In this document: piece after piece, positions 33,275 to 41,522 of the stretch
Layout: each line of letters begins with the position of its first letter
Numbering within the stretch: position 1 is the stretch's first letter
From: Streptomyces davaonensis JCM 4913
GTDB taxonomy: Bacteria > Actinomycetota > Actinomycetes > Streptomycetales > Streptomycetaceae
Length of the DNA stretch: 64,000 nt
Direction: 5' to 3'
Assembly: GCF_000349325.1 (NCBI RefSeq)
Contig: NC_020504.1
Location: 1,522,053 to 1,586,052 of the forward strand
Translations under genes and position numbers: made by a program
The notes under the pieces: model-generated
Told to the model about the DNA's origin: nothing
The model's input: the letters and a program-made list of their open reading frames with translations, nothing else
The model's database searches: none

Positions 33275-33565
33275 TCCTCTGCGCGTGTTTCTGGCACCGG
33301 CAAACAGTGGCAGGTGCGGTATCGGGATCGCGACGGGAAGCAGCGCCGGGAGCACTTTGACCGGAAGATCGACGCGCAGAGGCGTGCGGCGACGATACAG
33401 ACGGACAGGGATCGGAATCGCTACATCGACCCGAGAGCCGGCCGGGAGACGCTGAAGCCGGTTGCCGGGGAGTGAAGTTGCCGAGCCACCATGCACGATC
33501 GCCGACACCTCCACGCGTCGATGCTCATCCACAAGGACGCTGTCACCCAGGGTCTGACCCTCACG
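33275..33565 (+). pseudogene. Remnant of a tyrosine-type site-specific integrase
   Basis: The segment ending at TGA 33473-33475 reads TGKQWQVRYRDRDGKQRREH, FDRKIDAQRRAATIQTDRDR, YIDPRAGRETL, which matches the N-terminal arm-binding part of actinobacterial phage integrases. Sixteen bases on, another open stretch (33491-33547) reads HDRRHLHASMLIHKD, close to the catalytic HDLRHTHASLLI box of the same enzymes. The roughly 250 residues expected between them are missing. This looks like an integrase with a large internal deletion. No tRNA or attachment site is visible next to it. The remaining bases from 33029 to 33274 hold nothing I can identify. Confidence 0.6.
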
Positions 33566-33601
33566 GGAAGCGCCCTGGATGTGCCCTCGGCGCCGAAACA
33601 G

Positions 33602-34465
33602 CTACTTGAGCAGGCGGGAAAGTCGCCTGTCAGCAAGGATGTGACCCCCGGTCTGGCAGGTGGGGCAGTACTGGAGGGAGGAGTCGCTGAAGGAGACCTC
33701 GCGGATGGTGTCGCCGCAGACCGGGCAGGGTTCGCCGGTGCGGCCGTGGACGCGCAGACCGCTCTTCTTCTCCGACTTGAGGCGGCCCGCCGCGACGCCC
33801 CGGGAGCGGTTCACCGCTTCGGTGAGGGTGGTGCGCAGGGCCTCGTAGAGGGTGCTCGTCTCCTCCGGGGTCAGCTTGGCCGCCAGTTTGAACGGGGACA
33901 TCTTCGCCGCGTGCAGGATCTCGTCGCTGTACGCGTTGCCGACGCCGGCAATCAGGGACTGGTCGCGCAAGGCGCCCTTGATCTGGCGGCGCTCGTCCTT
34001 GAGGAGGGCGGCGAGGCGGGGCTCGTCGAAGTCATCCGCCAGCGGGTCGGGGCCCAGGCGGGCGATGCCGGGGACCTGTTGGGGGTCCTGGACCACGTAG
34101 ACCGCCAGGCGCTTCTGGGTGCCCGCCTCGGTCAGGTCGAAGCCCTCGCCGGTCTCCAGGGCGACTCTCAGGGCGAGCGGGCCCTTTCCGGGTTTGGGCG
34201 GGCCGTCGGGGAGGCGGTCCTTCCAGTGCAGCCATCCGGCGCGGGCGAGGTGGGTGATCAGGTGGGGGCCGCCCGCCGTCTGAAGGTCCAGGAACTTGCC
34301 GTGCCGGTGCACCGCGGTGACCTCGTGGCCCTCGATCGCGGTGAGGGGTGGGTCGTACGTCTTGAGGACGCTGATCGCCATCGGCAGCACCCGGACGATC
34401 TCATGGCCGACCAGGTGCTCGGTGAGGAAGTCCTTGAGCGCTTCGACCTCGGGGAGTTCCGGCAT
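33602..34465 (-). CDS. Fpg/Nei-family DNA glycosylase
   Basis: A 287-residue base-excision repair enzyme. The N-terminus MPELPEVEALK has the catalytic Pro and Glu, HGKFLDL has the catalytic Lys, and the helix-two-turn-helix region includes LIAGVGNAYSDEILHAAKMSPF. The C-terminal zinc finger is CPVCG (with RVHGRTGEP before it) and CPTCQTGG. All catalytic elements are intact. It removes oxidised bases and nicks the AP site. The domain match alone does not separate Fpg from Nei, but this actinobacterial clade is often called Nei2-like. It lies at the edge of the copper island and is probably a core gene. Confidence 0.9.
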   Translation of the reverse strand: MPELPEVEALKDFLTEHLVGHEIVRVLPMAISVLKTYDPPLTAIEGHEVTAVHRHGKFLDLQTAGGPHLITHLARAGWLHWKDRLPDGPPKPGKGPLALRVALETGEGFDLTEAGTQKRLAVYVVQDPQQVPGIARLGPDPLADDFDEPRLAALLKDERRQIKGALRDQSLIAGVGNAYSDEILHAAKMSPFKLAAKLTPEETSTLYEALRTTLTEAVNRSRGVAAGRLKSEKKSGLRVHGRTGEPCPVCGDTIREVSFSDSSLQYCPTCQTGGHILADRRLSRLLK

Positions 34466-34487
34466 GGGTCCAGGGTGCCACTTGGGC

Positions 34488-36575
34488 TCAGTTCCGTCCC
34501 GGGACCATGAACTCGCACCAGACGCACTTTCCGGTGCCGCGGGCCTCCACGCCCCACACGTCGGTGAGGAGTTCGACCAGGAGCAGGCCGCGGCCGGAGA
34601 CGCCCTCGTCGCCTGCCTCGCGGCGGCGGGGCAGGGCGCTGGAGGAGTCCTCGACCTCCACCCTCAGGCGTACGTCGGCGCCGGTCAGGACCCGCAGGGT
34701 GACGACCGCGGAGCCCTCGGTGTGCATCAGGGCGTTGGTGATCAGCTCGTCGGCGACCAGCTCGATCTCGTCGGCCCGCTCGCTGGAACCCCAGGCGCGT
34801 ACGGCGGCGCGGATCATGTGCCGGGCCTGGGTGAGGGCCTCCGGGTCGCCCGGCGCCACGTGCTGCTGGAGCCGGCCGCCGGTCTGCGGGCTGGCCACGC
34901 CCCGGCGCCGCAGCAGAAGCAGCGCCACATCGTCGTCGCCGCCGCGCTCCTCGGCCACGTCGATCAGCCGGTCGGCGAGCTTGCGCACATCGTCGGAGCC
35001 GTCGGCGACCAGGGCGGTCAGCGCGTGCATGCCCTCGTCGAGGTCGACGCCTGGCAGCTCCACCAGGCCGTCGGTGCACAGCAGCAGCGTGTGGCCGGGG
35101 TCCAGCTCCAGCGTCCGCACCGGGTACTCGAGACGCCCGAACTCGGCGGACAGACCGAGCGGCAGCCCGCCCTCCACGGCCACCCGGCGGCAGGTGCCGT
35201 CGGGGTCCCGGACCAAGGGGTCGATGTGCCCGGCGCGCACCACCTGCACCACACCGGTGGACAGGTCGGCCTCCGCGTACAGGCAGGTCGCGAACCGGTC
35301 GGTGTCCAGCTCGTGGAGGAAGACGGAGGCGCGCGCCATCACCGTCGCGGGCATGTGCCCCTCGGCCGCGTAGGCGCGCAGCACGATCCGCAGCTGGCCC
35401 ATGACGGCGGCGGCGTGCGTGTCATGGCCCTGGACGTCGCCGATGACCGCGCCGACCCGGCCGCCCGGCAGCGGGATCAGGTCGTACCAGTCGCCTCCGA
35501 TGTCCCGGCCGAGGGTGCCGGCGGCGGTGCCCGCCCGGTAGCGGACGGCGACGTCGGCGCCGGGGACGCTGGGGATGGTGCGCGGCAGCATGGCCTGCTG
35601 GAGCCCGGTGGCCAGGTCCTTCTCCTGCTCGTAGAACATCGCCCGCTGAAGGCTCTGCGCGATGCTGCTGCCGAGGGCGACGAGGACATTGCGCTCCTCG
35701 GGCGAGAAGCCGTGCCGGTCGCTGTAGAGCAGGCCCATCGCGCCGATCGGCCGGGCCTGGGCGATCAGCGGGAGGTAGGCGGCCGAGGTGATGTCCAGGT
35801 CGGTGATGTGCGGCCACAGGATGGGGTAGCCGTCCGCGAACTCCTCCGGTGACTCGATGAACCGCGGGGCCAGGGTCCGTACCACCTCGCTCATCGGATA
35901 CGGCTCGTCGATGCCGGTGACCCGGGTGCCGGGGACGAAGCTTCCGGCGGGGCCCTCGGCGATCAGCCGGATACGGCCCGCCTCGACCAGTCCCATGACC
36001 AGGCTGGTGGCGCCCAGATGGGTGAGGCCGTGGGTGTCCTTGAGTACGTCGATGACGTCCTGGACCGTGCGGGCGTGCGCGAGGGCGGCGGTCGTCAGGT
36101 CGACAACGTTGGTCTGCTGACGGCGCGCCTCGTCCAATTGGGCCCGGTCGCGGCGCTCCGCGCTCTCGCTCAGCTCCTGGGTGGCGTCCCGGACGATGCC
36201 GATGATGCGGCGCGGGCGGCCCGTCGCGTCGCGCCGGATGTAGCCCTGGGTGTGGGTCCAGCGAAGGGAGCCGTCGCGGCGGCGCATGCGGAAGTAGGCG
36301 CCGTAGTTCTCGCTGCCGTCCTTCATCGCCTGGGCGACCATCGCGTCCAGGCGGTGTCCCTCCGTCCTGGGGACCCGGACGGCGAGGCTCTCGGGACGGC
36401 CGTCGAATTCCTCGGGGCGCAGGTCGAAGACCTCGAAGGCCTGGGCGTCCATGTGGAACAGGCCGTTGTCCAGGTCCCAGTCGAAGCTGCCCATGCGGTT
36501 GAGCGCCAGGATCGGGTCCGGGTGGGCGGGCCAGTCGTCCGGGAGTGACAGGGCGCTCGCTCCCCGATCAACCAT
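34488..36575 (-). CDS. PAS-GAF-SpoIIE phosphatase with HATPase domain
   Basis: A 695-residue signalling protein. The order is a PAS domain (about 25-150: ALNRMGSFDWDLDNGLF to GRPRRIIGIVRDATQ), a GAF domain (about 165-325), a PP2C/SpoIIE phosphatase (about 350-555: GRDIGGDWYDLIPLPGGRVGAVIGDVQGHD, with metal-binding Asp residues), and a C-terminal RsbW-like HATPase (about 585-690: ADEIELVADELITNALMHTEG, GRGLLLVELL). ATG 36575 follows AAGGTGG. Such proteins dephosphorylate STAS anti-sigma antagonists and are common in Streptomyces. The sensed signal and the partner sigma are unknown; the stand-alone STAS gene at 13466 is one possible client. Confidence 0.9.
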   Translation of the reverse strand: MVDRGASALSLPDDWPAHPDPILALNRMGSFDWDLDNGLFHMDAQAFEVFDLRPEEFDGRPESLAVRVPRTEGHRLDAMVAQAMKDGSENYGAYFRMRRRDGSLRWTHTQGYIRRDATGRPRRIIGIVRDATQELSESAERRDRAQLDEARRQQTNVVDLTTAALAHARTVQDVIDVLKDTHGLTHLGATSLVMGLVEAGRIRLIAEGPAGSFVPGTRVTGIDEPYPMSEVVRTLAPRFIESPEEFADGYPILWPHITDLDITSAAYLPLIAQARPIGAMGLLYSDRHGFSPEERNVLVALGSSIAQSLQRAMFYEQEKDLATGLQQAMLPRTIPSVPGADVAVRYRAGTAAGTLGRDIGGDWYDLIPLPGGRVGAVIGDVQGHDTHAAAVMGQLRIVLRAYAAEGHMPATVMARASVFLHELDTDRFATCLYAEADLSTGVVQVVRAGHIDPLVRDPDGTCRRVAVEGGLPLGLSAEFGRLEYPVRTLELDPGHTLLLCTDGLVELPGVDLDEGMHALTALVADGSDDVRKLADRLIDVAEERGGDDDVALLLLRRRGVASPQTGGRLQQHVAPGDPEALTQARHMIRAAVRAWGSSERADEIELVADELITNALMHTEGSAVVTLRVLTGADVRLRVEVEDSSSALPRRREAGDEGVSGRGLLLVELLTDVWGVEARGTGKCVWCEFMVPGRN

Positions 36576-36617
36576 GGGCCCACCTTGCCAGGATTTGTCC
36601 GATTCTTCGACCGGTCG

Positions 36618-36654
36618 TCCGGTGAAGACGTCCACTCATCCGGTGAAGACGTCC
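36618..36654. repeat. 16-bp direct repeat
   Basis: TCCGGTGAAGACGTCC occurs at 36618-36633 and again at 36639-36654, a 21-base period. It covers the stop codon region of the lipoprotein gene and repeats its last codons (GEDVFTG in translation). It is probably a small tandem duplication. Confidence 0.6.
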
Positions 36655-37748
36655 GTCGGGCTGCCGAAGATGCTTCCGGAGGCGGACGGGTCCTCCGTGG
36701 CGTCGGGGATCAGCCCGCCCCCGTCGGGCAGGTCGGGGGTCTCCGGCACCGACTCGGGGCCGATCTCGTCCGGGGAGTCGAGGAAGGTCTCGGTCTCGTC
36801 GGGGACGGTGGTGTCGAGGTCGGGCACGGTCGGCCAGGCCTCGGTGCCGGTGTCCTCCGGGGTGAGCGTGGGCATGAGCGGGGTGTCCGTGAAGCCGGTG
36901 CGCTCGCCGGAGGGGTCGGTGCTCTCGTCGAAGGGCTCGGTGCTCTCGTTGCTCGGGGACAGACTGTCGCCCGGGACCGGAGTCGGCCTCAGCGGTTCCG
37001 GGCGCGGGACGGGCCGGTCGTGGTGAACGTCGTGCCAGATCCGCCGTTCGATCCAGGTGTTGTTGACGACGTTGATGATCGTGATGTTGGTGACGACTCG
37101 GGGCGCCGGAGTCACCACGACGACCCGCTCGGGCCGGTAGCCGGACCACGCGCCGCCCTTGGCACCCGGGCTCCCCCGCAGCGCCTGCGGCGCCCCCAGC
37201 GGGTTGCCGCAGGCGCACCGCACCCGGGGCAGACCCCGGTTGTCGACGAGGACGGCGGTGCCCGCCTGAAGGACGGACTGGTACGCGGACGCCCCGCCCT
37301 CGCGGTAACCGTGATTGGTGACCCGGGTGTCGGCACGCAGTACGACCGGGGCGAGGCCGCGCAGATAGTCCGGGATCCCGGCCTGAGCGATGCTCGCGGC
37401 TCCGGCGAAGGCGCGTGCCCTGCCCGCGTCGGCGGCGAGGTGGCCGATCTGGCGGCTCACGTCGCAGCTGCCGACGCGTTCCTGGCCGCCGTAGAGCCCT
37501 GGGGTGGACCCGGAGTAGGAGCGGACGCCGCCCGAGGCCGGCTGCGGCGTTCGGGTGACCGGCGGTGGGGTAGCCGTCGAGGTGGCGGTGGAGTCCGTGA
37601 AGGGGTCCGGTCCCGCGGCAGCGACGGGCTGGAGGAACAGTTCCCCGCTCGCCGCCGAGCCCTTGTCGTCGTCTCCGGCGCAGCCGGTGACCAGGAGCGC
37701 CGCGGTGAGCGCGCAGGCCGTGACCGGGATTCCGCTGGGGGTTCGCAC
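36636..37748 (-). CDS. Lipoprotein with acidic, Ser/Pro/Thr-rich tail (DUF6777-like)
   Basis: A 370-residue lipoprotein. GTG 37748 was chosen because GGGAGG lies just before it and the signal peptide with lipobox (ALTAALLVTGC) follows at once. The central domain (about residues 75-225) contains FLQPVAAAGPDPFT near its start and SGSTPGLYGGQERVGSCDVS, RADTRVTNHGY and RCACGNPLGAP, which I associate with DUF6777 of Streptomyces. The last 130 residues are disordered, rich in Pro, Ser, Thr, Glu and Asp (ESTEPFDESTDPSGERT). It is probably anchored on the membrane with a wall-spanning tail. The function is unknown. Confidence 0.7.
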   Translation of the reverse strand: MRTPSGIPVTACALTAALLVTGCAGDDDKGSAASGELFLQPVAAAGPDPFTDSTATSTATPPPVTRTPQPASGGVRSYSGSTPGLYGGQERVGSCDVSRQIGHLAADAGRARAFAGAASIAQAGIPDYLRGLAPVVLRADTRVTNHGYREGGASAYQSVLQAGTAVLVDNRGLPRVRCACGNPLGAPQALRGSPGAKGGAWSGYRPERVVVVTPAPRVVTNITIINVVNNTWIERRIWHDVHHDRPVPRPEPLRPTPVPGDSLSPSNESTEPFDESTDPSGERTGFTDTPLMPTLTPEDTGTEAWPTVPDLDTTVPDETETFLDSPDEIGPESVPETPDLPDGGGLIPDATEDPSASGSIFGSPTDVFTG

Positions 37749-37891
37749 CTCGTCCTCCCGCCTCTCTTCGGGCAGTTCGTCGCCATTGTCTGCTTCACCC
37801 ACTTGGGTTACGCAACCGGAGGGATCATGTACACAGAGTGACCGGACGGCGGAGGCTGTCGGCGGGACAATGGACGCGAGGAGCGCAGACC

Positions 37892-39313
37892 GTGGAGTGG
37901 TTCACCGCATCCGAGTACTGGCTGAGCCGGCTGGTCTTCCAGCGGGCCCTGGCCGCGCTGTATCTGGTCGCGTTCCTGACGGCGGCGCTCCAGTTCCGCG
38001 CGCTGATCGGTGAGCGGGGCCTGCTGCCCGTCCCGCGGTATCTGGCCCGGCTGCCGTTCAAGGTGGCGCCGAGCCTGTTCCACCTGCACTACTCGGACCG
38101 GTTCTTCGCGGTGTGCGCCTGGTCGGGCTGCGCGGTGTCGGCGGCGCTGCTCGCGGGTGTGGACGCGCTGCTTCCGCTGTGGGGCGCCATGCTGCTGTGG
38201 CTGGTGCCGTGGGCGCTGTACCTGTCGATCGTGAACGTCGGCCAGACCTGGTACTCCTTCGGCTGGGAGTCCCTGCTGCTGGAAGTGGGCTTCCTGGCCG
38301 TCCTGCTCGGCAACGACGAGGTGGCCCCGCCGATCGTGGTGCTGTTCCTGCTGCGCTGGATCCTGTTCCGCGTCGAGTTCGGGGCGGGGCTGATCAAAAT
38401 GCGCGGCGACGACTGCTGGCGGAAGCTGACCTGTCTCTACCACCACCACGAGACGCAGCCGATGCCGGGCCCGCTGAGCTGGTTCTTCCACCATCTCCCC
38501 CGGCCCCTGCACCGCGCGGAGGCCGCCGCCAACCACGTCACCCAACTCGTCGTGCCGTTCCTGCTGTTCACCCCGCAGCCGATCGCCACGGCCGCCGCTT
38601 CCCTGATGATCCTCACCCAGCTGTGGCTGGTGCTGTCGGGCAACTTCTCCTGGCTGAACTGGATCACCATCGCGCTGGCCCTGTCGGCGCTCCGGCTCCC
38701 GGACACCGCGCCCTCGGTGCCGGACGCGCCCGTGTGGTACTCGGCCGTCGTGCTGGCGGTCTCCGCGGTGCTGCTCGCCCTCAGCTACCGCCCGGTGCGC
38801 AACATGATCTCCCGGCGCCAGGTGATGAACCGCTCCTTCGACCCGCTCCATCTGGTCAACACATACGGCGCGTTCGGCAGCGTCAGCCGGGTCCGCTACG
38901 AGGTGGTGATCGAGGGCACCGCCGACGACGTACCGCGTGCGGACTCCGACTGGCGGGAGTACGAGTTCAAGGGCAAGCCCGGCGATCCCCGGCGCTGGCC
39001 GCGGCAGTTCGCGCCGTACCACCTCCGGCTGGACTGGCTGATGTGGTTCGCGGCGCTGTCGCCGGCGTACGCGGGTTCCTGGTTCGGCACGCTGGTGGAG
39101 CGGCTGCTGGAGAACGACCGGGCCACGCTGAGGCTGTTGCGCAGGTCCCCGTTCCCGCCCGACGCGCCGCCCCGCTATGTCCGCGCCCGTCTCTTCCGCT
39201 ACCGCTACACGACCTGGCGGGAGTTGCGGGAGACGGGCGCCTGCTGGGAGCGGACGTATGTGCGGGAGTTCCTGCCGCCGACCCGGCTGGCGGCGGAGCG
39301 CGCCTATCCGTAA
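37892..39313 (+). CDS. Lipase maturation factor-like membrane protein
   Basis: A 473-residue protein related to animal LMF1. GTG 37892 (GAGGAG nine bases upstream) was preferred; GTG 37838 is possible. Polytopic N-terminal half: LVFQRALAALYLVAFLTAALQF, LLPLWGAMLLWLVPWALYL and WESLLLEVGFLAVLLGN. Next is the family hallmark RVEFGAGLIKMRGDDCWRKLTCLYHHHETQPMPGPLSWFFHHLP. The C-terminal half is soluble: GSVSRVRYEVVIEGT, EFKGKPGDPRRWPRQFAPYHLRLDWLMWFAA. Bacterial members have no proven role; folding of secreted lipases is assumed by analogy. It converges on the terpene synthase gene with a 10-base overlap. Confidence 0.86.
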   Translation: MEWFTASEYWLSRLVFQRALAALYLVAFLTAALQFRALIGERGLLPVPRYLARLPFKVAPSLFHLHYSDRFFAVCAWSGCAVSAALLAGVDALLPLWGAMLLWLVPWALYLSIVNVGQTWYSFGWESLLLEVGFLAVLLGNDEVAPPIVVLFLLRWILFRVEFGAGLIKMRGDDCWRKLTCLYHHHETQPMPGPLSWFFHHLPRPLHRAEAAANHVTQLVVPFLLFTPQPIATAAASLMILTQLWLVLSGNFSWLNWITIALALSALRLPDTAPSVPDAPVWYSAVVLAVSAVLLALSYRPVRNMISRRQVMNRSFDPLHLVNTYGAFGSVSRVRYEVVIEGTADDVPRADSDWREYEFKGKPGDPRRWPRQFAPYHLRLDWLMWFAALSPAYAGSWFGTLVERLLENDRATLRLLRRSPFPPDAPPRYVRARLFRYRYTTWRELRETGACWERTYVREFLPPTRLAAERAYP

Positions 39314-40221
39314 CGCCGTGCCCGGGTCGACCAGTCCAGGTTTCCGCGCATCCATGCCCTCAACCCCGTGATCAGGGAGAGCAGCGCGGCGCGTTCCCTG
39401 TCGGAGACCGGGGTCCGGCTCGCGCACAGTTCCTTCTCCGCCGCCAGGAACTCCTGAATGTCCCGGGTCACGCGGGCGTAGACGTGTCGGACCGCGTCCT
39501 GGAGGGTCGTCGCGTGCTCCCGCTGGACGACGAGGACGCCGTTGTTGGTCTCCCCGATGGCGAGTTCCTTCTTCAGGGAGACCGCGTCGTTGACCCAGAC
39601 GACGACGTCGGCGGCCCGGTCGAACATCACCCGCAGTGGCTCGGAGCCGTGCAGGGCGGGCGGGACTTCCAGGCCGGTGGAGTACTCCAGCAGGTCGAGG
39701 CAGGGAGTGATGCCGCCCGAGGCCCGGCGCAGCGGGATGTAGTCGCGCAGTGCGGGCACCTGCCCGGCACGGCGGTTGGCGCCCTCCTGGCGGAAGGCCG
39801 CGAGGAACTCCCCGACGTGGGCGAGGAACCGGGTCCGCCAGCGCGGACTCTGCACCGGGGCGACGAGCCGCCAGATGTGGCCGAGCGCCCGTGCCATGCG
39901 GCCGAGTTCCTCGCGGTCCTGGCGTGTGCGGTCGTGATGGTCGTCGACGACGAACAGCCAGGCGAGCCAGGCCGCGAGCGGTGCCGCCCGGTCGGGGCGC
40001 AGTCCCGGGTAGGCGCGCGAAAGCAGGTCGCCCACACAGGCGTGGCGCAGCCGCTCGCGCGCCCCGGGAGCGGTCAACAGGTCCTTCCCGGCGGCCCATT
40101 CGACCGCCAGGTTGTCGAGCAGGCGTCGGTCGGCGGCGGGACGGGACGGAAGGGCGTAGAGGAGGTGGTCCGGTTCGGGGCAGGTGTCGAGCAGGTCGAG
40201 GTCGTCGAGGCGGCCGGTCAT
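39304..40221 (-). CDS. Class I terpene synthase
   Basis: A 305-residue terpene cyclase. The Asp-rich metal motif is D93-DHH-D97 (FVVDDHHD), and the NSE/DTE motif is N211-D-xx-S215-xx-K218-E219 (WVNDAVSLKKE). The C-terminal region WMRGNLDWSTRARRY matches the closing Arg-Tyr of bacterial cyclases. It should ionise a prenyl diphosphate (probably farnesyl or geranyl) and cyclise it in the cytoplasm. It is the last gene of an operon with a P450 and an FAD oxidoreductase (four-base overlap), which would oxidise the hydrocarbon. I cannot name the product. Confidence 0.9.
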   Translation of the reverse strand: MTGRLDDLDLLDTCPEPDHLLYALPSRPAADRRLLDNLAVEWAAGKDLLTAPGARERLRHACVGDLLSRAYPGLRPDRAAPLAAWLAWLFVVDDHHDRTRQDREELGRMARALGHIWRLVAPVQSPRWRTRFLAHVGEFLAAFRQEGANRRAGQVPALRDYIPLRRASGGITPCLDLLEYSTGLEVPPALHGSEPLRVMFDRAADVVVWVNDAVSLKKELAIGETNNGVLVVQREHATTLQDAVRHVYARVTRDIQEFLAAEKELCASRTPVSDRERAALLSLITGLRAWMRGNLDWSTRARRYG

Positions 40222-41522
40222 GACCGGCCGCCCATCGAGCGGAGGCGTGCGGACGGGGTGAGGAGGGTGAGCGGTGCGGCCACCATGTGCTGGACGCGCA
40301 GGAACCTCCGGTACAGCTCCGGGTCCGAGGGGATCCGGCGCAGCACGCGGTCCAGGTAGCGGCGGGCGAGGGCGGCGGTGACGGGGACACGGTCGGTGCG
40401 CCAGCCCTGGTCGAGGCTGGTGGACAGGTACCAGGGCACCAGCAGGGCACGGGCGGCGCAGCGCTGGAAGACCGCGCAGCCGCGGTCCGGGCCGTGGTCG
40501 TCCAGAGTGCGGCCCAGCAGCCGCGCCTGTACGGCCGCGACGGTCATCCCGTGCCCGTACAGGGGGTTGAGTCCGCACAGCGCGTCGCCGAGGACGACGA
40601 CACCGCCGGGCCAGGGGCGCACGCGGTCGTAGCGGTACCACTCTCCCCCGAGACCGCCGTAGCGATGTACCGCGCCGAGCGGCTCGCAGTCCCGGACCGC
40701 GGTGCGGATGTACGGGTTCGCCAGGGAGGCCGCATAGTCGGCGAAGCCCTCCGGGTCCTTGGGTGCCCGCTCGCCGTCGGCCCCGAACAGGCAGACCAGC
40801 CACCGGTCGTCCTCGATCGCGACGACCACACCGCCGCGCCGCGTACCGGGCGCGAGGGTGGCCTGGATGGACGTCCGCAGGTCCGGACGGTCCACGGGGT
40901 CCCGGCGGTAGGGGCGGGAGGCGTACGAGAGCCTGCCGTCGACGGCGAGGACGGCCGGCCGGGGCACGCCGATCTCGGTCAGCCAGGTGAGCGCTCGGCC
41001 GTGCCGCCCGGCCGCGATGACCACAAGGTCGGCGGTGTGCACACCGTGCCCGTCGGTGCGCACTCCGGTGACGCGTCCGCTCCGGCCGTCGCGGACCAGC
41101 CCGTCCACCCGCGTCCGGTCGAGCACGGTCACCGTCTCCAGCGCCAGCACCCGGCGCCGCAGCGCGGCCTCCAGGAGGGGACGGCTGTACGTCTGGGTCG
41201 CCAGGTCGGTCGGGACGCTCGGCGACCATCCCGTGGGGTACAGCATCGGCAGGCACCCGAAGTCGATGTGCGGCGCGCCCTCCTTGTCCAACTCGTCACG
41301 GAGCCCGGGGAAGAGCTCTTCCAGAGTTCGTGCGCCCCGGGCCAGCATGCCGTGCGGGTGATGGCTCTGCGGGGTGCCCCGGCGGTGGGCCGGGGCCGGG
41401 CGAGCGGTGATGTCGTCCTGTTCGACGACGGTCACCTGGTCGAAGCGGTCGGCGAGGACGCGTGCGGTGACCAGTCCGGCGTATCCCCCGCCGACGACCA
41501 GCGCGCGGCTCGGGTCAGCCAT
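40218..41522 (-). CDS. FAD-dependent oxidoreductase (tailoring monooxygenase-like)
   Basis: A 434-residue flavoprotein. The N-terminal dinucleotide-binding motif is ALVVGGGYAGLVTARVLADRF, with VTVVEQDDI at the end of the second strand. The second FAD motif is GVVVLGDALCGLNPLYGHGMTVAA. It resembles geranylgeranyl-reductase and PHBH-type monooxygenases (HGMLARGARTLEELFPGLRDEL is typical of this actinobacterial subgroup). It overlaps the P450 stop by eight bases and the terpene synthase start by four. It is a likely hydroxylase, epoxidase or reductase of the terpene product. Confidence 0.85.
   Translation of the reverse strand: MADPSRALVVGGGYAGLVTARVLADRFDQVTVVEQDDITARPAPAHRRGTPQSHHPHGMLARGARTLEELFPGLRDELDKEGAPHIDFGCLPMLYPTGWSPSVPTDLATQTYSRPLLEAALRRRVLALETVTVLDRTRVDGLVRDGRSGRVTGVRTDGHGVHTADLVVIAAGRHGRALTWLTEIGVPRPAVLAVDGRLSYASRPYRRDPVDRPDLRTSIQATLAPGTRRGGVVVAIEDDRWLVCLFGADGERAPKDPEGFADYAASLANPYIRTAVRDCEPLGAVHRYGGLGGEWYRYDRVRPWPGGVVVLGDALCGLNPLYGHGMTVAAVQARLLGRTLDDHGPDRGCAVFQRCAARALLVPWYLSTSLDQGWRTDRVPVTAALARRYLDRVLRRIPSDPELYRRFLRVQHMVAAPLTLLTPSARLRSMGGRS

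Noticed and set aside
33491..34510. A 339-codon plus-strand frame starting with the integrase-like HDRRHLHAS
   Set aside because: Only the first 20-25 codons resemble an integrase. The rest is antisense to the Fpg/Nei gene, so it is not one protein.
37808..40450. An 880-codon minus-strand frame
   Set aside because: It is a shadow of the lipase-maturation-factor and terpene synthase genes, with no coherent domain.
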